Notes: generated by a model from the letters alone, not told the origin. Positions 14,861 to 22,663 are shown, counted from the first letter of the stretch. The stretch is DNA of 64,000 bases from Paenibacillus sp. CAA11 (GCF_003060825.1 NZ_CP028922.1:3083001-3147000); one strand, 5' to 3'. Numbers and translations are program-made.

Positions 14861-15202
14861 ATGCCGCAAATTCATGTACTGTCTTATTTTGATACTGAGC
14901 GCATTCACCCTTCTGTTCTGCTTGTCCGGCTGGAGTCTTCGGAATGGAGCCCCCCAGATATTTTGTATATTCCCTTATCCGGACCTTTTGAACCGATTGA
15001 GGATGAAGACCTTGGTGATCTGGAAGGCGTCACCGTCCTGCTGGAAGATTTAGTCGCCCGTTCTTCAGCGCCTAATCAGGTTGGCATCCGTCTAGCCCAC
15101 ATAGCTTCACGACATGGACTCACCGAGATACCGCAGCTTTTTGTACGTCTTCAGGATGTGGAAGAAGTACTGCAAGCATGTCCGGCTCCAGATAGCCCAT
15201 GA
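14861..15202 (+). CDS. unknown protein downstream of immA-like gene, 113 aa
   Basis: The ATG follows the immA-like stop immediately (TAGATG), so the two are translationally coupled. The 113-residue product (MPQIHVLSYFDTERIHPSV) is acidic, with DEDLGDLEGVTVLLEDLV in the middle and FVRLQDVEEVLQACP near the end. I recognise no family, signal peptide or membrane segment. Coupling to the protease suggests a role in switch control, for example as a cofactor or inhibitor of cleavage; that is only inferred from context. Confidence 0.6.
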   Translation: MPQIHVLSYFDTERIHPSVLLVRLESSEWSPPDILYIPLSGPFEPIEDEDLGDLEGVTVLLEDLVARSSAPNQVGIRLAHIASRHGLTEIPQLFVRLQDVEEVLQACPAPDSP

Positions 15203-15287
15203 TTCACTTTCCTTTATTTCGTTTACTGGGTACATATACCGTCACCGCATCGCGCAACCTAGTCCCATAATAGAAAGGGTGGTATCT

Positions 15288-15491
15288 ATGAAGTCAGTAA
15301 ATCCTGAAGAACGCGAACCGGGGTTTAATTCCATACCCGATCCGGATCCCAAGCGGCCCGCTCCAACCGATATGATTGATGAAGCGGTCGGGGATATGAT
15401 GGACAAGATCCAGGAGGATGCCACCGGTAAGCCTGTGCCCGATCTTTCCAAGTCCTCCAATCGAGTAGGAGGCTATTCATTAGATGAGTAG
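15288..15491 (+). CDS. small acidic protein with C-terminus altered by intron insertion
   Basis: The ATG at 15288 has an AGAAAGGGTGG site. The protein (MKSVNPEEREPGFNSIPDPD) is short, acidic and Pro-rich, with a helical TDMIDEAVGDMMDKIQEDA segment; no family is recognised. The open reading frame now ends at 15491 inside a group IIC intron, which begins at 15460. Removing the intron joins codon 58 to sequence at 17361: the frame then reads N-S-K-G-E-E-H and stops at 17381-17383, just inside a terminator hairpin. The original protein was therefore probably 64 residues. The present 67-residue form carries nine residues from the intron and has lost its own terminator. Confidence 0.65.
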   Translation: MKSVNPEEREPGFNSIPDPDPKRPAPTDMIDEAVGDMMDKIQEDATGKPVPDLSKSSNRVGGYSLDE

Positions 15492-17360
15492 CCGACCTCT
15501 CACACCACCGTACGTACCGTTCGGTATACGGCGGTTCAACCGCATAAGTGCAATTTACGTAAACGCTCGTATTGCGCAGGAAAGTCATAATATCCTGCCT
15601 GTACGAGCTTTTTGTTTGTTATGGAACGAGACAACACTGGACTTCCGGCGATGCGCCAGTACCCGAGACGGGAATTGCCCCACTGGTAAGCCTGCCATTC
15701 CGGTATCCCCAGCTTCCGCAGGTTTTGTACTTTTGTTCGCGGCTTTTTCCACTGTTTCCAGATGTACATCCGCAGTCGTCTTCGCAACCATTCGCTCCAG
15801 CTTTGCAGGATCCGTTTCATGTCGGCCACATAGTAGTAACCAATCCATCCCCGAATGTAGACTTTTACCTTTTCCATGACTTGGCGAACATTTCTGCCCT
15901 GGCTGCGACTTGTGAGTTCTTTCAACTTCTTCTTCGCTTTTGCGAGGGATTGTCCATGGGCACGGATATACATGCCGTTCTTGTTCTTTCCCAGGGCAAA
16001 GCCGAGAAATTTGAAGTGCTTTCGAGCCACTACGCTACCGACCTTACTTTTCTGCGTATTGATCTGGAGTCTCAGTTTGGTCTCCAGGTACTTTCCGCAG
16101 GATTCCAGTAGCCGCACCGCTGCCCGTTTGCTTTTGGCAAGCACCACAATATCGTCCGCATAGCGGATGACGTTCACTCCGCGGCCTTTCATCTCTTGGT
16201 CAAATTCGTTCAGGTAGATGTTCGCCAGAAGCGGCGACAGGGGGCCTCCCTGAGGGGAGCCTTCTTCTGTTTTGCAGTGCACCCCGTTCTCCATAACCCC
16301 ACTTTTCAGGTATCTCTTAATCAGTTCGGTTACGCGTCTGTCCTGAATTTGTTTGCGCAAAAGATGCATAAGCAGCTCATGATTCAGCGTGTCGAAGTAT
16401 TTGGAGAGGTCGATTTCTACTGCGTAGCCGTATCCCTGTTCTGCATAGTCTTTCACCTTGCGAATGGCCTGTTGTGCGCTCCGACCGGGGCGGTAGCCAT
16501 AGCTTCCCTCCGAGAAGAGCGGCTCGAACAGGGGCTGGAGCTGCTGGGCGACTGCCTGCTGAATCACTCGGTCTACGACCGTGGGTATGCCAAGCTTCCG
16601 TACTCCGCTTCCATCTGCTTTGGGAATTTCCTTGCGCCGTACTGGGCTGGGCTTGTATCTGCCTTCCCGGATCTTTTGCAACAGCTCGTCTCTATGTTCC
16701 TGCAGCCAGGGTAGCGCGTCTTCTACGGTCATTCCGTCGATTCCTGGCGCTCCATGGTTGCGTTTGACCTGTTTGTAGGCTCTGTTCAGATTGTCTCTGT
16801 CCAGAATCTGCTCCAGCAGGTCTGTTGCACCGCCTCTTTCTTTACGTTCCCGAGTGCCGGCGCTCCGCACTCCCGCATGCTCTTCGCGTTCCACGCTATC
16901 CCTTTGCAGGTAGCCCTTTCGGTATTCTGCTTTCATCGCGTCAGCTCTCCTTTCGGTATGTACTCGAGACTTACGATTGTTCGGCCCTTCCCCGAAAAAA
17001 AAACCTTCCGGGTACTATGGCCTCTGCTGACTTCTCACAGCAAGCTTTACTCCGTCTTTCGGTTTTTTTTTCCTACTTGTCGTCTGTGAGACCTCCCCGG
17101 GTAAGAGCGATAACCTTCCCCTCATCTATCTGCCACATTTACACCATGGGATTCGGGCAGTATTGGACTTTGCTTTGTAGTGCAAGCTCGTCCGTCCCAT
17201 GATGCCTTCTATGTGATTTCTGTTCGTCAGACCGAGGGTTTGCCTCCGGCTTCCTTCAGATTCCGCCTCGCGGCGGACACCCTTGCCTTCAGCTAACAGT
17301 TCCTACTGCCAAGCCTGTAGCGGACTTTCACCGCCGAGTTATCGCCCATGCCGGGCGCAC
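15460..17360 (-). mobile_element. complete group IIC (bacterial class C) intron, ~1.9 kb
   Basis: On the minus strand the element opens GTGCGCCCGG at 17360 and closes CCTACTCGAT at 15460. The closing region contains a domain V/VI-like fold: the stretch 15500-15541 has GAACCGCCGTATACCGAACG and its pairing partner, then the domain VI stem-loop with GGCTACTCA. The intron carries one reverse transcriptase gene. Its 5' exon ends in a perfect 15-bp hairpin (17364-17398) followed by TTTTGAGT, matching the class C habit of inserting after terminator stem-loops. It lies antisense to the small gene at 15288, so RNA splicing cannot restore that gene. Boundaries are inferred from ends and from the restored reading frame. 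Confidence 0.82.
15536..16936 (-). CDS. ltrA: group II intron reverse transcriptase/maturase, 466 aa
   Basis: A 466-residue intron-encoded protein. Reverse transcriptase blocks are visible: GAPGIDGMTVEDAL at ~62-75, KLGIPTVVDRVIQQA at ~114-128, EIDLSKYFDTLNH at ~174-186, EGSPQGGPLSPLLANIYL at ~225-242 and the catalytic YADD at 259-262. A maturase domain follows (KVYIRGWIGYYYVADM, then WKKPRTKVQNLRKLGI). There is no HNH endonuclease domain, as expected for class C introns. The ATG at 16936 has AAAGGAGAG upstream. It helps the intron RNA splice and supplies cDNA synthesis for mobility. All key motifs look intact, so the element may be active. Confidence 0.93.
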   Translation of the reverse strand: MKAEYRKGYLQRDSVEREEHAGVRSAGTRERKERGGATDLLEQILDRDNLNRAYKQVKRNHGAPGIDGMTVEDALPWLQEHRDELLQKIREGRYKPSPVRRKEIPKADGSGVRKLGIPTVVDRVIQQAVAQQLQPLFEPLFSEGSYGYRPGRSAQQAIRKVKDYAEQGYGYAVEIDLSKYFDTLNHELLMHLLRKQIQDRRVTELIKRYLKSGVMENGVHCKTEEGSPQGGPLSPLLANIYLNEFDQEMKGRGVNVIRYADDIVVLAKSKRAAVRLLESCGKYLETKLRLQINTQKSKVGSVVARKHFKFLGFALGKNKNGMYIRAHGQSLAKAKKKLKELTSRSQGRNVRQVMEKVKVYIRGWIGYYYVADMKRILQSWSEWLRRRLRMYIWKQWKKPRTKVQNLRKLGIPEWQAYQWGNSRLGYWRIAGSPVLSRSITNKKLVQAGYYDFPAQYERLRKLHLCG

Positions 17361-17362
17361 AC

Positions 17363-17399
17363 TCAAAAGGAGAAGAGCACTAAGCTCTTCTCCTTTTGT
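17363..17399. terminator. bidirectional terminator used as intron target
   Basis: Stem of about 15 bp (CAAAAGGAGAAGAGC against its complement) with a five-base loop. Before insertion it would have ended the small rightward gene, whose restored stop codon lies in the loop. The class C intron sits directly next to it on the minus strand side. Confidence 0.8.
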
Positions 17400-17480
17400 A
17401 TGTTCCTGCTAAAGCTGCTTGATTGCGCTGTCGATCCTAATGTAGGGAGAAACCTCGACATTCGTGTCTAGTCTTTATGC

Positions 17481-17524
17481 TGTGTCGGTACAGATCAGAA
17501 TAGGGTCTGTACCCGGCATTTTTA
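17481..17524 (+). terminator. terminator-like hairpin
   Basis: GGTACAGA and TCTGTACC arms with an 11-base loop and partial outer pairing, followed by CATTTTTAT on the plus strand. It lies between the intron target and the kimA-like stop; no rightward gene obviously needs it. Confidence 0.5.
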
Positions 17525-17539
17525 TACTGAACTTTAAGG

Positions 17540-19357
17540 CTAATTCTTCAAGTGGAATGGCACCGTAGTTACAATTACTTCTTTGTATCTTATAAAATAT
17601 GCCCGCATCATAATACTCGTCTGATTATGAAGCACATTCTCCCACCAATGCTTGGTTACGAACTGCGGAATCAGGATGGTGATATGATCCTCTGCTGATT
17701 TCTTCCACTCGACCGTCTGAATGAACTTCATTAGCGGGCGCATGATGCTGCGGTATCTGGATTTAAGTACAATCAGCCGGATGCCTGGATCCCACTCCGC
17801 CCACTTTTTTTCCATCTTGGCAATGGATTCATCATCAAACCCGATATACACGGCCACTACATTATTCGACAGGGTCTTAGCATAGCTTACCGTGTTCAGC
17901 ACAACTCGTGTAATGCCCGAGATCGGAATAATAATCGTGTTTCCTTTGGGATTCGGCTTATCTTCTTGCAGATTGATTCTTAATTGATCCGCCGTATTAT
18001 CATAATGCGCTCTAATCTTATAGAACACGTAGACCACCAAAGGCAAGAAAATAAAGATGACCCAAACCTGTGTGAACTTGGTAATCACGAAAATAAGGGT
18101 AATCGATAAGGTTGTCAGCATGCCGATCGTATTGATTGCAAGCTTGATCACCCATCCATCCGGCTTCAGCCGCACCCATCGCATCATCATTCCGAGCTGG
18201 GACAGCGTGAATGGAATAAACACCCCGACTGCATACAATGGAATCAAGGACTCCGTATTCCCACCAAATACAATAACTAAGATAGCTGAAAATATGCTAA
18301 GGAACAGAATTCCGTTAGAGAAGCCTAGCCGGTCTCCACGAACCATGAACATATGCGGCATATATTTATCCTTCGCGAACATGAAAGCCAGCAACGGGAA
18401 CGCAGAATAAGCTGTGTTGGCAGCGAGGAACAGGATGACAGCCGTCACGCCCTGAATAATGAAATACAATGCGCCTCTGCCGAATGTCGCTTCAGCAATT
18501 TGTGAAATGACTGTCGATTTCTCAGTAGGCTGAATGCCGAACCAATAAGCTAAAAGGGTGATTCCAGTAAACATGGCGCCCAGAATCAAACCCATCATTA
18601 AGAGCGTCTTGGCTGCATTTTTTGCTGCAGGCTCCCGAAAGTTAGGAATGGCATTCGATACGGCCTCAACCCCGGTTAGTGCCGAACACCCTGAGCTGAA
18701 CGCTTTGAGCAGCAGGAACAAGCTTGCATTGGAGACCGCAGCTCCGAATTCGGGATGTGCTGCGTGAACTCCTCCTGACATATATTTAATAATTCCGCTC
18801 ACAATCAGCACGAAGATTGCTATAACAAATAGATAGATCGGAATGGCTAATACGGAGGCGGATTCAGTCACTCCCCGAAGATTTAAGATGGTCAAGAAAA
18901 TAATCATGATGAGGGCAATTAGCACCCTATGGTCGTGCAGCGATGGAAATGCCGAGGTAATCGCATCTGTCCCTGCCGAAGAACTCACGGCTACCGTCAG
19001 AATATAATCGACAAGAAGTGACCCTCCTGCCACGAGGCTGGGCGCCTTCCCTAAATTATCCTTAGCAACGATATAAGCTCCACCGCCCGAAGGATAAGAG
19101 AAGATGGTCTGACGATAAGAAATAATTAGAATCGCTAACAGACCCAGTACAGCAAGTGCAATAGGCAGAGAATACCAGAGAGCCGTAAATCCCGCCGCAA
19201 TGAGCACTAGTAAAATCTGTTCTGTTCCGTAAGCTACTGAGGATAACGCATCTGAAGATAGAATAGCCAGCGCCTTAAGCTTACTAAGCCTCTCTCCTTC
19301 CAGCTCATTGGACTTCATTGGTCTGCCAATCAGCAAACGTTTTAATCTCTCGAACAT
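17540..19357 (-). CDS. kimA: KimA (YdaO)-type potassium/proton symporter, 605 aa
   Basis: A 605-residue APC-superfamily transporter. The N-terminus carries LSKLKALAILSSDALSSVAY, the hallmark of the KimA/YdaO group, followed by about twelve hydrophobic segments, including SYPSGGGAYIVAKDNLG and SSSAGTDAITSAFPSL. From about residue 470 a soluble USP-like domain begins (NTIIIPISGITRVVLNTVSY). KimA of B. subtilis is a high-affinity potassium importer inhibited by c-di-AMP bound to this domain. Length matches the family. In B. subtilis a c-di-AMP riboswitch precedes the gene; I see none in the 340 bases upstream here. General amino acid transport is the less likely alternative. Confidence 0.85.
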   Translation of the reverse strand: MFERLKRLLIGRPMKSNELEGERLSKLKALAILSSDALSSVAYGTEQILLVLIAAGFTALWYSLPIALAVLGLLAILIISYRQTIFSYPSGGGAYIVAKDNLGKAPSLVAGGSLLVDYILTVAVSSSAGTDAITSAFPSLHDHRVLIALIMIIFLTILNLRGVTESASVLAIPIYLFVIAIFVLIVSGIIKYMSGGVHAAHPEFGAAVSNASLFLLLKAFSSGCSALTGVEAVSNAIPNFREPAAKNAAKTLLMMGLILGAMFTGITLLAYWFGIQPTEKSTVISQIAEATFGRGALYFIIQGVTAVILFLAANTAYSAFPLLAFMFAKDKYMPHMFMVRGDRLGFSNGILFLSIFSAILVIVFGGNTESLIPLYAVGVFIPFTLSQLGMMMRWVRLKPDGWVIKLAINTIGMLTTLSITLIFVITKFTQVWVIFIFLPLVVYVFYKIRAHYDNTADQLRINLQEDKPNPKGNTIIIPISGITRVVLNTVSYAKTLSNNVVAVYIGFDDESIAKMEKKWAEWDPGIRLIVLKSRYRSIMRPLMKFIQTVEWKKSAEDHITILIPQFVTKHWWENVLHNQTSIMMRAYFIRYKEVIVTTVPFHLKN

Positions 19358-19599
19358 GGTTTCTCACTCTTCCTCTACGTATCTATAGTTAAAATTTAGC
19401 ATAGTTATTATTGCTTAGTTTTCGTGAATTTTCAATGATTTTTCATGTCGAATTTCTTAAAAATAATTACCCTGTTCTTAGAATCTTCACACCTCCATTT
19501 TCTAGTCATGCATGTATTGGGAATCGGCCTGTTCAAGCTGCTGTACCTTACACATTGACACCGCATGTTATTACCTATAAGATGGGCTTATTCCCTTGC

Positions 19600-19692
19600 T
19601 ATATAGATTGAACTACAGTTTTACATTGATCTCTCTATATATAACGGCCTGCTACGGCCCTACAACATTTATTTCTATAGTTCATTCTATAT
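19600..19692. repeat. ~93-bp palindromic MITE-like repeat, copy 1
   Basis: Opens TATATAGATTGAACTA and closes with its near-complement TAGTTCATTCTATA. The middle contains ACGGCCTGCTACGGCCCT. The reverse complement of copy 2 (20258-20352) aligns along the whole length with only scattered differences. It is non-coding and lies just upstream of the small gene at 19704. Confidence 0.8.
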
Positions 19693-19703
19693 TGGAGGCT
19701 ATA

Positions 19704-20066
19704 ATGCGCCAGTGGATTAAACACTATGTACAGCTGTATATTGTTCCTTTACTATGTGTTCTGGTCATTTTGCCGATTACATTTCCTGGTCACAGGGAAC
19801 TTGCTTCTCAGCATTTCACTCTGGATCAGTCTCCTTCTGAGCTTCATAAGACGATACATTTTGTTCCACATGGCCTAAAGGGAGCCTTTCCAACCCTTGC
19901 TGTTCCAGTTAAACCCTTCTATATGGGGAGAAGGAACGAAGACTGCTTATGGCAAGCAGCAGCTCTCTTCTTACTCTCCTGCATTCCGATCCTATTAAAG
20001 CATTTGCTGCTTAAGCCTTTGAAATTCAGGAGTACCTTCGTGTCAGCACCTTATGGTTTGAATTGA
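19704..20066 (+). CDS. small membrane-anchored protein of unknown function, 120 aa
   Basis: The ATG at 19704 has TTGGAGGCTATA upstream; the longer frame to the left runs through the palindromic repeat and is rejected. The 120-residue product (MRQWIKHYVQLYIVPLLCVL) has one hydrophobic segment near residues 10-27 and a second near 85-100 (WQAAALFLLSCIPILL). The extracellular or luminal stretch between is His-rich in parts. No family is recognised. It forms a pair with the next gene, the two together boxed between inverted palindromic repeats. Confidence 0.55.
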   Translation: MRQWIKHYVQLYIVPLLCVLVILPITFPGHRELASQHFTLDQSPSELHKTIHFVPHGLKGAFPTLAVPVKPFYMGRRNEDCLWQAAALFLLSCIPILLKHLLLKPLKFRSTFVSAPYGLN

Positions 20067-20092
20067 ATTCAAATCATAAGGAGGTTATACCT

Positions 20093-20257
20093 TTGAAGGA
20101 ACAGCAAACAGGAACAGAGCTTGCGATGACCAAGGAACAACAAAGGGACATCGCGGAGCACCAGCATATGATCAAGGAATTAAAGCGCACCGGTCTATTT
20201 TTCTTCGGAACCACTGTCCTGCTCGTTATTTTATATTTCGTAATGGAATCTTTCTAA
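20093..20257 (+). CDS. small single-span membrane protein, 54 aa
   Basis: The likely start is a TTG at 20093, eight bases after AAGGAGG; an ATG in the same frame at 20063 places the ribosome site inside the gene. The 54-residue product has a charged helical N-terminus (MTKEQQRDIAEHQHMIKEL) and one C-terminal transmembrane helix (GLFFFGTTVLLVILYFVM). No family is recognised. It lies 26 bases after the preceding gene. Confidence 0.6.
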   Translation: MKEQQTGTELAMTKEQQRDIAEHQHMIKELKRTGLFFFGTTVLLVILYFVMESF

Positions 20258-20352
20258 ATATATAGAATGAACTAAAGAAATGAACGTTATAGGGCCGTAT
20301 TAGGCCGTGATAACAGAAAATTCAATGTAAAACTTTAGTTCAATCTATATAA
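20258..20352. repeat. ~95-bp palindromic MITE-like repeat, copy 2
   Basis: The inverted-orientation partner of copy 1. It opens ATATATAGAATGAACTA and ends TAGTTCAATCTATATA, with AGGGCCGTATTAGGCCGT in the middle. The two copies bracket two small genes. Confidence 0.8.
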
Positions 20353-20355
20353 AGC

Positions 20356-20395
20356 AAAAAACCTTACCCCATACTAGCTGGGGTAAGGTTTTTTT
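20356..20395. terminator. bidirectional terminator
   Basis: AAAACCTTACCCC, a nine-base loop, and GGGGTAAGGTTTT with A- and T-runs on both sides. It serves the rightward small genes and the leftward YitT-family gene, whose stop is at 20429. Confidence 0.85.
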
Positions 20396-20428
20396 GTAAG
20401 CCACAATTTGACGTATAGCTTTGCCTGT

Positions 20429-21295
20429 TTAATGAATACTTTTCTTAGAGAAATTACCGCCCGACACATCTGAGACATGCTCGATCGCGATAAAAGCCCT
20501 ACGGTCGATATCCTGTACCACGGCTTTCAGCTTCGCCACCTCAAGTCTTGTCACTACACAATAAATCATCTGCGTGTCTTCCTGTGAATATCCGCCTTTT
20601 GCATAAATATAAGTCGTGCTTCTGCCCAGGCGATCCATAATCGCTTGAGAAATCTCTTCATATTCCTTGGAAATAATCGTAACCGATTTCGACTCATTGA
20701 GACCTTCCACGACAATATCCATCACTTTGGAAGCAATATAGAAGGTGAATATGGAATACATGGCGGAATCCCAACCGAGGATAAACCCAGCCACGATAAA
20801 GATCACTACATTAATACCAAGAATGATCTGTCCTACCGGAATGTTCGTTTTCTTAGAGATCAGAATCGCCAAAATCTCGGCACCATCTGTTGAACCGCCG
20901 GCCCGAAGCACAATACCGACTCCGAAACCGAGTAGAAGACCACCAAACAGTACGGCCAGAATCTTCTCATCTGTAACCGGCTTCCAATGGTGCATTAAGG
21001 TAGTCGTCACTGATAAGACCACAATCCCATATAGAGATGAAAAAGCGAATGTTTTGCCGACCTGCTTATAACCAATAAAGAGAAATGGCAAGTTAATGAC
21101 GAAAAGGAATATACCGAGAGGCATTTTAGTAACCTTAGCGAGGACGATGGATACGCCAGTAATTCCTCCATCGATAATGGTGTTGTTTACGAGAAAAACT
21201 TCCAGCGCTGTTCCGGCAAGAACCGCACCCACTGTGATGAGCAGGAACCTCATCAAAAATTCAGCAGGTGTAATTTTCCTGTGTTTATGAACCAT
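20429..21295 (-). CDS. YitT-family membrane protein with DUF2179 domain, 288 aa
   Basis: The start is MVHKHRKITPAEFLMRFLL at 21295 with an AAAGGGG site; the longer reading adds 37 unrelated residues. Five or six transmembrane segments (AVLAGTALEVFLVNN, then GGITGVSIVLAK and GFGVGIVLRAGGSTDGAEI) match the YitT family. A C-terminal soluble DUF2179 domain begins about residue 220 (KSVTIISKEYEEISQAIMDR). Homologues are abundant in Bacillota with several paralogues per genome; substrate is unknown. The gene stands alone, with a terminator immediately downstream. Confidence 0.88.
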   Translation of the reverse strand: MVHKHRKITPAEFLMRFLLITVGAVLAGTALEVFLVNNTIIDGGITGVSIVLAKVTKMPLGIFLFVINLPFLFIGYKQVGKTFAFSSLYGIVVLSVTTTLMHHWKPVTDEKILAVLFGGLLLGFGVGIVLRAGGSTDGAEILAILISKKTNIPVGQIILGINVVIFIVAGFILGWDSAMYSIFTFYIASKVMDIVVEGLNESKSVTIISKEYEEISQAIMDRLGRSTTYIYAKGGYSQEDTQMIYCVVTRLEVAKLKAVVQDIDRRAFIAIEHVSDVSGGNFSKKSIH

Positions 21296-21507
21296 GCATT
21301 CAACCCCTTTTTTCTCTACTTTACTTATAATTTTAAAGGAATTATAATATTTACTCAAATTTTTTTTGAAATCAGCATAAATTCCCTCTAACAATACCCT
21401 TTGCAATTGAATTAATTTTATGTATTCTTCCTGCCCATGTATATTTCCTGAACCCAGGTTTAAAAATAATACCGTCTTTCAAACCCCATTCAAAAGGAGT
21501 GTTACTG

Positions 21508-21675
21508 ATGCGCGAAGGTTTAATTCCTACTGTGTTAGGAACTGTCGTGTCTGCATCTGCCGCTTCCCTGCTGAACAGCAAGTATAAACTTGCCGCTACG
21601 GGTCTCCTTGGCTTTGGTCTTGCCCATATCGTGCTGGGCGCTATCGACTTGGTAGAGCACCGGGAGCGTTACTAG
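21508..21675 (+). CDS. small hydrophobic protein, 55 aa
   Basis: A 55-residue frame with an AAAAGGAGTG site six bases before the ATG. The product (MREGLIPTVLGTVVSASAAS) contains two short hydrophobic helices (residues 6-22 and 30-48) joined by LLNSKYKLAAT, and ends EHRERY. Its codon use and ribosome site support a real gene, and a strong hairpin follows it. No function is known; it looks like a small asparagine/glycine-hinged membrane peptide. Confidence 0.65.
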   Translation: MREGLIPTVLGTVVSASAASLLNSKYKLAATGLLGFGLAHIVLGAIDLVEHRERY

Positions 21676-21733
21676 GGTTCATTTGAGAGACCAGGGGGGA
21701 TTCACAAGCATGCGTGATTCTGCTCCTAAATAG

Positions 21734-21764
21734 GCAAAGCCGCCCATGTCCTGGGCGGCTTTGC
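21734..21764. terminator. strong terminator hairpin
   Basis: A perfect 13-bp stem (GCAAAGCCGCCCA) with a five-base loop, about 60 bases after the 55-residue gene. Further T-rich sequence (TTATTTTTTG) follows 20 bases on. Confidence 0.75.
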
Positions 21765-21942
21765 ACTGTCATTTCCTTATTTTTTGTCCCAATGAGTCTC
21801 AAGTGAAACTCATCCCTGCCTGACTTCTCCTGGTCTTCCTTATAATACTTCCCGCTAATAACCTTCACTTTAGGGCAGTCACAGCCCAATTCCCATATTT
21901 TCAGCCACGTACATAGAATAATACAAAAAGGAGGCGTTAGCT

Positions 21943-22281
21943 CTGCCAAATTATCGTATTATCGTGGATTTATCTGACCGGATGCTTTATCTGCTTGATA
22001 ACAATATTGTCGTTAGAAGCTTTCCGGTAGGCATAGGGCGAATGGTCACCCAAACTCCATCGGGGGAGTACACCATTATTAACAAACAGCCAAATCCTGG
22101 CGGGCCGTTTGGGGTCATGTGGATGGGTCTCTCTAAGCCGCATTACGGGATTCACGGCACTAATGACCCATCCTCGATAGGAAAAGAAGTCAGTCACGGT
22201 TGTATCCGAATGCATAATGCGGATGTCCTTACATTGTCAGGATTAGTCCCATTAAATACTAGGGTCACGATTAGGCCATAA
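21943..22281 (+). CDS. L,D-transpeptidase (YkuD domain), 112 aa
   Basis: A minimal YkuD-type L,D-transpeptidase. The catalytic block [14 protein letters not shown] and [12 protein letters not shown] (with the nucleophile Cys) is intact, and the N-terminal [15 protein letters not shown] is the standard opening strand. The only usable in-frame starts are a CTG at 21943, nine bases after AAAAAGGAGG, and a GTG at 21964 that would remove the first strand. I prefer the CTG. There is no signal peptide or LysM, so secretion is unclear. Family role: 3-3 crosslinking of peptidoglycan, in spore or vegetative wall. Confidence 0.85.
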   Translation: MPNYRIIVDLSDRMLYLLDNNIVVRSFPVGIGRMVTQTPSGEYTIINKQPNPGGPFGVMWMGLSKPHYGIHGTNDPSSIGKEVSHGCIRMHNADVLTLSGLVPLNTRVTIRP

Positions 22282-22400
22282 ATGCAGAGGGCCTCCCCTC
22301 TCGTTATCCTTTTCACCTGACTAGCCTTGTCTAAGTTTAGACGAGAAAGAGACAGAAGGAGATCAGCATGTCTGCTGTTGATTATTATCTAACACATAAA

Positions 22401-22431
22401 GAAGACCCTTTGCCTGTGGCAAAGGGTCTTC
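22401..22431. terminator. terminator downstream of the tRNAs
   Basis: GAAGACCCTTTGCC, three-base loop, GGCAAAGGGTCTTC: a 14-bp stem. It lies 13 bases beyond the end of the leftward tRNA pair and can serve either strand. Confidence 0.75.
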
Positions 22432-22443
22432 TTCATCGCTTAA

Positions 22444-22517
22444 TGGGCCCTGCAGGACTCGAACCTGCGACCGATCGGTTATGAGCCGAGTGCTCTAACC
22501 AACTGAGCTAAGGGCCC
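22444..22517 (-). tRNA. tRNA with CAT anticodon, probably Ile2 (or elongator Met)
   Basis: A 74-nt cloverleaf: acceptor GGGCCC, D-arm AGCTCAGTTGGTTAGAGC, anticodon loop CTCATAA, T-arm GGTTCGAGTCC. The anticodon is CAT. The GGGCC acceptor resembles bacterial tRNA-Ile more than elongator tRNA-Met, so a lysidine-modified Ile2 reading AUA is favoured. No CCA is encoded. Confidence 0.85.
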
Positions 22518-22537
22518 TCGTTCCAGAAAAACTATAA

Positions 22538-22611
<74 letters not shown>

Positions 22612-22633
22612 TCATTAAATAGCGACATAAATT

Positions 22634-22663
22634 AATATAACCTATATCCTCTAGATTCGTCAA
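22634..22663 (-). promoter_or_regulatory. sigma-A promoter of the tRNA pair
   Basis: TTGACG (22658-22663) and TATATT (22634-22639) on the minus strand, spacer 18 bases, about 23 bases before the fMet tRNA. Confidence 0.7.

Noticed and set aside
17360-17540. Phage attachment site or integrase scar to the right of the tail cluster
   Set aside because: The only mobile element here is a group IIC intron with its own target hairpin; no duplicated attachment core was seen.
21641-21949. A 102-codon leftward frame with some plausible segments
   Set aside because: It runs through the perfect terminator hairpin at 21734-21764, has no ribosome site, and overlaps the start of the transpeptidase gene.
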